Assembly: GCA_013397455.1 (NCBI GenBank)
Contig: VYZB01000389.1
Span: forward strand, 62,001 to 126,000
Length of the DNA stretch: 64,000 nt
Origin: Crotophaga sulcirostris
Lineage: Eukaryota; Chordata; Aves; Cuculiformes; Crotophagidae
Direction: 5' to 3'
A program made the translations under genes and the position numbers. Of the stretch, positions 55,781 to 64,000 are shown piece after piece (the first letter of the stretch is position 1; each line of letters begins with the position of its first letter). The notes under the pieces are model-generated. The model ran no database searches, was not told the origin of the DNA, and saw nothing but the letters and a program-made list of their open reading frames with translations.

Positions 55781-56805
55781 GATTTTTCTAGACAAAGGAA
55801 GTGCTTAGGGCTAATTATCTAAACTTAAGTACAGCATTTGGTACAGTGCCATGTGGGAAATTATTAGCTACAATGGGAGATTAGTACAGAAATTGAAAAG
55901 TGAATAAGAAAGTAAGTAGTAGGAGATTAGTACTGAGGGAAGGCAGTAGAGTTTCTCATGCACCATTCTTGGGCCTTATATTATTTAACATTTTTTATTA
56001 ATGATGATCCCATAAAAAACAAGCGTGTACTAATGGAATTTACCAGTGGCATAAGGGAGGGAGGTACTGTCACTGCAGAGCTGAATAAAACTTTCATTTA
56101 GGAAGAACTGAATGACATTGAGGACCAGGATAGGATAAAATGGATGAAATTCAGAGGGGTTTGAGTGCAGATTTATGCATCTGGGTCTTATTAGCCAGGT
56201 TTCTACTCTACCTGCATGCCCATAGGTAAGAAAAGAATAAGGAGGGGAAAGACAGAGAACATACATGAAAGGTATTTCCACTAGGGTAATGAAATGCTGG
56301 TAATAGAGTATGAGGTATGTGCTAGAAATTAGCCAGGTGCTAATGTGTGCTGTTCACAAATGTTTCACTTCACTTTTGGGAAGGTACCGAAAAAGACAAT
56401 TAGAGTGACGATGGGAAGGGAGAGCCTTATATGTGAGAGAAGTTTGGTAAAATAAAGGCTGAGGGAGGCTGCTATAAATACTTCATGGGTATAAACTCCA
56501 GGAAGAGAAAACATCTATTTAAACTAAAGGACAACATTGGCACAAGAACAAATGAGTATAAATTGGTCATGAATAAATTTAGGATGGAAATTGGAAGCAG
56601 GTTTCCAAACAACAGGATAGCGATGTTCTGCAATTGCTTTCCAATAAGAAGAGTGGAAACAACAACAAAAACCCCAAGCTACTTTTAAGACCGAGTATAA
56701 TGAGTTTCTGAAAGGGATTATATGATGTGTTTGGCTAAGATAGCAGGGAAGTAGTCTTGATGACCCAAGAGGTCTTTGCAGACCTATCTTTCTAAGCCTG
56801 TTTTT
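55781..56805 (+). mobile_element. Ancient CR1/L3-like LINE with degenerate reverse transcriptase
   Basis: Broken frames preserve the order of non-LTR reverse-transcriptase blocks: IDFSRQ, then NLSTAFGTVPCGKLL (block around DLSKAFDTVPHxxLL), then SHAPFLGLILFNIF and FINDDP (block before the catalytic site), then MEFTSGIREGG, where the catalytic FADDT motif would stand. The C-terminal part follows: a segment coding IGTRTNEYKLVMNKF and RMEIGSRFPNN at 56536-56605, then a degraded tail ending GGTCTTTGCAGACCTATCTTTC. Stops and frame shifts abound. This is a long-dead element about 1 kb long, in the same orientation as the fossil at 53087. Confidence 0.75.
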
Positions 56806-59300
56806 CATGACCAAATATTTCAGAGCACTTTTAAGTGCTTCCTTTCCTTCATGTATTTTTTAGATATTTTTTTTATAGAATACTATGGAGACTGCTAGCT
56901 GGACTGACTTAGGGAAGGCACAGGACTGTGGTGTATGATGAACACTCTCCAAACCAAACAAGAGAACTGTCCAGCATCTTATAGGACAAGGATTAGGGTG
57001 CTTAATGAAATCACCATTTTCAGTGGAAGGCAATGGGTTTGAGGTAGACCTGGCTGTTTCTCCTACTTTCCTGAGCCTGCTGCTCTATCTTGTAGTTTGT
57101 CTTCTCAGCCCCACTGTGCATATGCAACAGTACAAAATAGGATGGCTAGCAACACTCTAGATACCTAATATTAAATGGATAAAATATGGAACAGTTGGTG
57201 TGAGCCTGACTGGATGCCAACAGTGCAAAGCTGCAGTGAAGATGACTTGTTTGGTAGAAGGGAGGATTTCTCCAGCCTTGGTGGTGTGGTGCAGATCTGT
57301 GCTAGCAGTTTCATGGATTCCTTCTTCTAAGTCCCAATGTTCTTTGATTTGGTTTATCCTGCTTGGTTTTTCAATGCTTGCTTAGTGTCCCTTGTTCCAA
57401 AATGCAGCATTTCCATTATTTTTGAAAGCTGTGTATCCCATGTCAATGTGGCCATAAAGGGACTTGTGTGGAAGCCCAGGCTTCAGGGTTCATCAGCTGG
57501 AATTCTATGGGTTACTTATGCACAAAAAACAAAATTCGGTGTTTACAGCTCTTTAATACGCAGACTGGACTGGTAAGATGGTGACTCATAGTCAGAAATT
57601 TTATGATTTTCTACCTATGCCTTAGTTGAAATCTGGTGAGTGGGGCAATGAGATCTGCAGAATTGCATGATTCTGATTGTTTTTCCTCTCCAGCTACACA
57701 CACGTGCTTTTTTCTGAAATCAACTATTATTATTGAGAATAGGTTAAGAAATGGGCAAGTTAGATGAAATCCCCAAGAGTACAGGTAGTTTGGAAAAGGA
57801 GAAGAAATAGGCAGCAACTTTATGAGGGAACGGTGCTTTGCTTACACCATGTCACCGTCCACATTAATCACATTTGTAGCAGGCAGCAGCTCTACCTTTT
57901 TGTGCAAAAACTTTAACAACTGCTTTAAAAAAACGAGCAGGATAGCTGAGTCCCCAGGTTCACATAAATGGGGTAATGAACACCCGCATAACAATATAGA
58001 AAAACCATAAACACAGCAGTGGAAGTTTTCAGTCCCCTCTTCAGCTAAGGTTTTCTGCAGCTTCTTCAGCTGCTCAAGTGCCAGGCAGGGAGGCAGACAC
58101 TTGCTGGGGTGTCTCTGCAAGGCGAGAGGCTCATGGTGCTGCTGAAAGCTGCAGCTTTGCTGTCGGTGGCTTTGGTGCAGTGCTACCCCATGGCTCACTG
58201 GTCAGAAACACCCATCCATCAAAAGGGAAAGCTAAAGCATTTTCAAGGAAAAGCCATACTAAAGGTCAGAATTGAAAGTCATGCACTATGAAGCAATCAA
58301 GAGAAAATGTTTTGACTGATTGAAACTTAAGAAGAGCAACCTATATTTTCAGTGTTTTTTTAATTTAATTTTTGTTCCTGGAATGTGTGTATCTAGAGTG
58401 CTATTTTTTTCACCGATCCTTAACTTCAACCAGGACACTGTGTTCTGTGAACACCTGGATGAGGAGATTTCCTTCTCCACCGTCCTGCTAGCAAACTCAA
58501 TTTAAAATGAATCTATCATAAGCAAAACCTGTACTTATCGCTGTGTTTTAGCGAGTTATTGCTCAGACACCCAGGTGTGAGAACGCGACTCATTGATGTC
58601 GCAGCCTCGTGCCAGGGGTGAATCCAGCCCTGACCTCACTGCAGCCCAAAGGTTCTGGCCTGGTGGCAGTGGTCGTATGAGCAGCAGTGCCTCCTCACTG
58701 CTGTGCAGTGCCATCCAGAGCCAAGAAACGTGCTCAGTTTTTCCATGGGTGGAAATGTCTTTGGGGGTATCAAAGCTTATTCTCAACTTGTTTGCAAACA
58801 GACGTATTTGCAAGCATGTGTGTATAGGAGTTCTCAAGTGACAAGCGTGCTGAGAAAATGTTTGTGACCACAATATGTGAGAGAAATGGCTTTTTCAGAC
58901 ATGTTTCTGGATTTGGCTACCCGCTCATGCATCACAAGCAGCACCGATGGGGTCAGGAAGGATGTGAAGGGGTCTCCTTGCCTGCTCTGAGGCTGTTGGC
59001 TGCCTCCAAGCAGAAATAATGAGCACATAATGAGAAATAATCACATTAACAGTGATTAAACACCACCAAAGCCTATGAAAATAACCACTCATGAGGTAAA
59101 CCAGCCAGGGGCCGAGCTCAGCACCCATGGCCTGAGGCAAATGACCTGGCAGGTTGTCTTGCTTTCTCTATTTTCTCACCCTTGGGGATTTAAAAAACAA
59201 GAGGTTAAAAAATAATCCCTGCTTTGCAGAGGACCTTTGGGGTCCTGCTTCACCCCACTTTGTCCCCTCTTAGGTTAGCACCAGAGGAGACAAGCACCTG
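56806..59300. other. Intergenic upstream of SH2D1A
   Basis: No repeat or RNA gene was recognised. A minus-strand open frame of 118 codons at 57842-58198 has no recognisable domain. Composition shifts to more G+C towards 59 kb. Confidence 0.6.
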
Positions 59301-59673
59301 GTGGTAGCCAGGGAGGCCATCAGCCCTGCACTCCATCACATCACGTCCCTGCCGAGTGGGAAGACACATGGGCAAGGGTAGGTTGTAAAGTGACACCTCT
59401 GTGCACGAACTGCGATACTGTGAGGATGTTACAGCCTGCAAAGAGAGGAAAACAAAAAGGGGAAAAGGAAAAAAAGACCACGCAAAAGCTGTGCTCGTTC
59501 CTCACTCTTCCCTCAGTGCTATCTCGCCCTGTGCGGAGGCTTCAGAAGTGTGAACACATCCTGTTTACATCTGCCACCAAGACAGAGATGCTGAGGGGAG
59601 CACGCGGCTGAGGAACAGTCGGAGTCAACACGGTGTGCAGGGGGAGGTACCTGCAGTGCGAGACGGCCCCAGC
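59301..59673 (+). promoter_or_regulatory. SH2D1A: Putative SH2D1A promoter and 5' UTR region
   Basis: This region lies directly before the SH2D1A start codon and must contain its 5' UTR. The transcription start cannot be placed. An ETS-like core (CATCCTG, reverse CAGGATG) and a forkhead-like TGTTTAC overlap at about 59557-59568; both are common in lymphocyte promoters, but short motifs like these also arise by chance. A purine-rich stretch lies at 59437-59478. No clear TATA box was found near the gene. Confidence 0.4.
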
Positions 59674-59810
59674 ATGGATGCGCTGCCCATCTACCATGGG
59701 GGCATCACCCGTGAGGCTGGAGAGAAGCTGCTGCTGGCAGCGGGCACTGATGGCAGCTACCTGCTGCGGGACAGCGAGACCATCCCAGGAGCCTACTGCC
59801 TCTGCGTGCT
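59674..59810 (+). CDS. SH2D1A: SH2D1A (SAP) coding exon 1
   Basis: SAP is a small cytoplasmic adaptor, almost entirely one SH2 domain. It binds tyrosine motifs in SLAM-family receptors of T and NK cells and recruits the kinase FYN. The exon starts at ATG 59674 and encodes [20 protein letters not shown], then [15 protein letters not shown] and [11 protein letters not shown]. It ends with two bases of a codon before donor GTGAGT: 137 coding bases, the same as human exon 1. Arg13 and the phosphotyrosine-binding Arg32 (in LLRDSE) are present. The paralogue SH2D1B (EAT-2) is excluded by EKLLLA and by position next to STAG2. Remaining exons were not found in the window. Confidence 0.95.
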
Positions 59811-62800
59811 GTGAGTGCGGCCGGCCCCGCGTGGCTGCTGTCACCGCTCTGGGGTGCAGGGCAGCGGGGCTGGGAGTGGGGCCTTGGGAAGGACTGGTCA
59901 GGTGATAGCTGATTTGCAACCTTGTCATCCATGGTGTAGGGTGTTCCCACAACAGCGACAAAATAAGTCCTAATATTACCATTTGCAGATGTGAGTGAGG
60001 CTTTTGGCTCCTTCACCTTGACTTGAGGCAGGAGGTTGTTGGGTCCTTTGCAGAGCAAGAGGAGCAGATTTTGCCTTGTGGAGTCCACGGTTCCTACAGA
60101 CTTAAACCAAAAAGAGAATGCAGGCCTGAGCTACACAGGGAGGAAGAGAGGGGTGCCATGGAGAAGAGCCAGGCAGCTTAACTCGGGATGGTGTGCACTG
60201 CCTGTGTGTGCTGGATAAACCTCTTGCTTTCTGCTCTGCTTCTCCAATGCACTCCTGCTTGTGCTTAGCAACATCCCCAACACCCTTTGTTATCGGGAAG
60301 GGTAACATGAATCATTGACACCCAGAACATGCCTTTGTTTTAGGACACTCTTGGTCAGACTGTGTGTCCTCTTTGGCTTGGAGTAAACTGCCTGTTAAGT
60401 ACCTGAAGATGGGTGACAATCTAAGTGGTAATGTTGCATCAAATAGGGTGAAAGTGGAAAGATCTGATGGGGTGATCTGTCAGAGAGGGGGAAGAGAGGT
60501 TGCCCTGAGGGACTTTATAGTCATAGGACCTTGCTTTAATGAGACAATTTATTTACCCTACTTCTAGAAAAAGCAGAAGTCTAGGAAGTTCTGAAAGATA
60601 TCATTGCATTGAATGAACAAAGATGTGTCTACCAAGGTTAAACATACGCTTGCACTTTACTTCAGTAGGAGAAAGAATACAAAAGAAAACCACTTTAGAG
60701 CCAGCAACAAATTAGCTAAGAGAGGGAACTTAGATGCCTGGTAATAAAACAGAAGAAGAGGAAGAGTCCTTCATCAAGTTTTCCCCAATTGTCTTGAATG
60801 CGTTTCCAATAATATGTAATTAAGCCCTGGGTGAGCATTATTATTCCCTGGTTGTAGACCAGTAAATGGAGGCATGCAAGGAAGTTATAAGAAATCCAGA
60901 AATACACAACCTTCTTTCCAGGGAAGATCTTTGTGACGGAAGATGTATTTTTAATTCTCTGATGAAATTGGAAGGTGAACCAAGATTGGCGTTATTGCTA
61001 ACAAATACCTTAAGAGCTTGCTGAAAAATGGGAAATAAGAAGCATCTTGAGTTAAACGAAAATGGAATAGACATAGCAAAAGGTAAGGAGTGCTATGATT
61101 CCTCTGATGGGAATAGGCAATAGAAGCATAATCTCTTTTAAATAACCACCAGAGGAAATGGTGATATATGTCCTTAACACTCAGAAGTCATTCAATGCAG
61201 GCAAAACACTAAGGCATTAGAGAAAGGGTCAGGCAGAATGTTACAGTGCTGAATAAAATAGAGAATCCAAAAATTAGTCCACCATTAGTCTAAATCAGGG
61301 TGTAGGTATGTAACAAGGCCTTTCATCTGCACAAAATCAGTTGGGATTTTTTTTCTGTATTAGTATAGTGTATTACGTCCTTCGGAAGAAATTTCATGAA
61401 TGAATTAAAATATATAAAATGAAAATAGGAAGAGCAGAAAGGATTGCTAGCTATAAAGCACTGCAGTCTTTGGAGGAAACAAAAAGAGTCTCCAGTAAGA
61501 AACAGAACCCTACCTAATTGTTTCTAGAAATTAAGGATCACTGAAGTCTTTATATTACATTGCATTCAAATATATATGCTAAGCAAAGAATTAAAAGCAA
61601 AAAATATTACTGGTGGATGTTAGGTAGGTTTTTATAGAATATAGACCCTCAGTCAATTTTTTTAAGGGAAATTTTTAATGGCTTCTTGGATAAATCTAGA
61701 TAAAAATTTAAATGGAAACATTATGATGCATATGATCTGATATAGACAGAAAGGTGGCTGAAAAATGTTAAACCTAAGCCTTGGTTCCAATACTTCTTAA
61801 TATTTCAGTTCAGAACGTTATGTAAGAAACAGCAGATACAGTGAACACCACATCATACAATAACTTTGGAGATAGTTATCATAAAGATACCTGGAAATGG
61901 TTTCACACTGAAGATAGCAATGATATTTTAAAGAAATGTGGGCCATAAACTAGAGAAGCGCTTTGAAAGGTGAAAGTTTGCTAAAGCAGAGCACTTTAGT
62001 GGAGGGATTGGAGGAGCAAGTAGGGAGGCATGAGAGATGTAGATAAATATTCAGTAGAGGACGCTAAGCCTGGCTTTGGCAAAATAAACCAATGAACACC
62101 TCCCCCCTGCCCCCCAAGTTCTAGTCTGAACTTCATGCACAGAGATGAAATACGTGGCAAGCAGGTGTGTGCATGAGAGTTTTGATAAAAAATGAGGGAA
62201 ACGTATTTCCTATATTCACTGTTTAAGAAAAAGAAATTAAAAGAAAACGTAAGTACTTCCTTCTAAATAAATAATGGACATGTTTAGGAATAACAAAGTT
62301 ATTCAGAAACTTACATGTTGTTTCAGAATCTGTGCTGAAGATCCCTCTAAGAATACCTAGATATATCTAGGCTAGGCAAATCATGTATTTATTGGAAGTA
62401 CTGAAGGGATTTTCAAAAGATGAGAAGCAAAGCTGGCTGGCCATTAGATATATTGTAATAAGTATCAGAGCTAAACCAAAAAATTTACATCTTTCCAGTG
62501 ACAATTTCTTATAGAAGTGAAATTGTTTCAATATTGCCAGTGATGTTTATATTGCTCTTAGAAAAGAAAAAAATAGTCCAGCTTTTCAAAATCAGAACAT
62601 ATTCAGTCTGTCCTCTTTTCCCTCACCCTGTACTTCCCTGGAGAAATAAACCAAAACAAACCTAAACAAACACCCCTGGCTCCCCAGATCCAAGTGTTGT
62701 GGTGTTTTGGTTTTTTGTTTTCTTCTTTTCCCTTGGGGGAAGAAGGAAGTTGTCAAAACTATAGGGCACAGTTCTGATGAAGAGAGAAGAAACTTTTCTC

Positions 62801-64000
62801 AAAAAAAGTCATTAAACAAATATTTGGATGACAGTACTGTCATGAGCTTGGACTCACTTCAGTAGCTGCTCTGCACCCCAGCTCCAGGCACAGTAATTGT
62901 TAAGTCCTGCTTCGGCTCAGAAAAATGCCTTGTTTTCCTAAGAAACTGCATAAATTTGTGCAGTTACCACCACCTCTGCCCTCTACCTGGGCTTCCCTAA
63001 AAAGCCCTGACATATTTGACCTGTCCTTCAGCCTCCCAAGGCATGTAATAAGGGCAGCAGTGTTCACGGTCAGGCTCATTCGCCTTTCGATTTTCCAATT
63101 AAAAATTGGAGCCCTGACCTTTAGAAAGGAGAAGAGTCAAAGACTTCATGAATCCCTTGCGACTGACACTGATTTTACAGGGCAAGCATAAAAGAGACAG
63201 GTAGTAGTATAAAACCTGACCTACAGAGATGGGTAACTGTGACAGGAGGCCCCAGTTGTTGGAGCGTTTGACTAGAAAACTCTGCTTTCTTTCTTCTTTG
63301 TTTCTCCTGAGGTATTGCTTTATCTTCCTTGAATGCTGCTTCCCACTGTCCAGACTCATGGTGTGCACAAGGCATACCTGCAAGACTTGAAAGAGAAAAC
63401 ATTTTTTGGTGTGACTGTGGCAAAGCACAAAGAACCCACTTCCATAAATATTTTAAGACCACAATTAAACTATGCTTGGAAGCAAAGAAAGGTTTTAATT
63501 TTCAATAGTGGCCCCTGGGGCTCGTGCAAACAAAGGTGCTACCGGTAGATTTTGGCAAAGTTTTTTAATCACAGATGCTTCCAAGATCTTCATTGTCTGA
63601 ATACCATTACTAGATTGATAATATATACTTTAACGATGTCGTCCATCACGTTTTGAATGTGTTAACAGAGGAGAACAATCTGTTCCTGGAAATTTTTTAG
63701 GGTTGCATTGAAAAGTAAGATTTTTGCTGTTCCTGAAAACTGGGCTAGAAGAAATGCATATGCTTTAGAAAATGTGCATGTTTTACCTGTAAATGTGTTA
63801 GATACTGTGTGCAGTACTCCAAGGTTTTAGTATCAAAACCTTATTGTTCCAGGGAGCTTTCTTTACTGGTTGGTTTCCTCTGTGCTCAATACCCCATCTG
63901 ACATTTTTAGCACCTTCAGAAATCCTCTCTGTTCATGGCTCCTAATGAAGTCAACAGGGGACACAAGGCATGATAAGGGTTGCTAGTTTGAGAAGCAGCC
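59811..64000 (+). other. SH2D1A: SH2D1A intron 1 (partial)
   Basis: This sequence follows the exon 1 donor GTGAGT. I searched for exon 2, which should begin by completing a split codon and encode a short strand resembling the human YHGYIYTYR region; no match preceded by an acceptor was seen, so the intron probably runs past the right edge. It is A/T-rich from about 60.5 kb. A C-rich patch (CCTCCCCCCTGCCCCCC) lies at about 62100-62116 and a loose inverted pair (AAACCAAAACA with TGTTTTGGTTT) at about 62647-62715. No gene was recognised. Confidence 0.75.

Noticed and set aside
57842..58198. 118-codon minus-strand open frame as a membrane-protein remnant
   Set aside because: The hydrophobic and cysteine-rich look is suggestive, but no family match, splice partner or processed-pseudogene poly(A) tail is seen.
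11286..59300. Endogenous retrovirus or LTR element
   Set aside because: No paired long terminal repeats, primer-binding site or recognisable gag/pol/env remnant was seen by eye; a repeat search could still find diverged solo LTRs.
62647..62715. Inverted pair AAACCAAAACA / TGTTTTGGTTT as a structured element
   Set aside because: The arms are low-complexity and short with a long loop; expected by chance in such sequence.

Overview
The window is bird nuclear DNA. It shows vertebrate GT/AG exon-intron structure, CR1 LINE fragments of several ages whose 3' ends carry the 8-bp CR1-type tail (here ATACTGTG repeats), a mariner relic, and the gene order STAG2 then SH2D1A on the same strand, which matches the mammalian Xq25 block. 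No bacterial, plasmid or phage features are present. The species cannot be named from the sequence; an avian genome is the best reading because the CR1 copies dominate the repeat content.

Positions 1 to about 11285 hold the 3' part of STAG2 (cohesin subunit SA2), plus strand. Nine coding exons are visible (533-634, 2747-2895, 3361-3489, 3801-4006, 4428-4617, 4703-4816, 5909-6035, 6351-6428, 9155-9178). They join in phase to 372 codons ending in VLGVSMF and a stop. If the full protein is as long as the human one (1231 residues), they cover residues 860-1231. A 3' UTR of about 2.1 kb follows, with clustered AATAAA signals near 11.05-11.27 kb.

Positions 11.3-59.3 kb are intergenic as far as can be seen. 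The contents are: young CR1 copies (plus strand at 17243, 27281, 38184, 41219; minus strand at 20372, 35401, 53773, and a second CR1 type at 17356); older CR1/L3-like fossils (53087-53428, 55781-56805, probably 38045-38110); a complete but internally deleted 551-bp mariner element with TA duplications (48328-48878); two notable hairpins (15593-15660, 47877-47960); a few microsatellites and short tandem duplications; and several chance-length open frames. The middle (about 17-46 kb) is visibly richer in G+C than both flanks.

From 59674 the first coding exon of SH2D1A (SAP, the SLAM-receptor adaptor) is present: 137 coding bases, including the phosphotyrosine-binding arginine, followed by a consensus donor. 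The rest of the window, to 64000, appears to be intron 1; the other SH2D1A exons were not found and should lie beyond the right edge.

STAG2 and SH2D1A are unrelated in function (chromosome cohesion versus lymphocyte signalling) and are neighbours by conserved synteny only. I found no clear previously undescribed multi-gene system. The most worthwhile leads are the mariner derivative, the degenerate reverse-transcriptase fossil, the two hairpins and an unexplained minus-strand open frame at 52518-52978.
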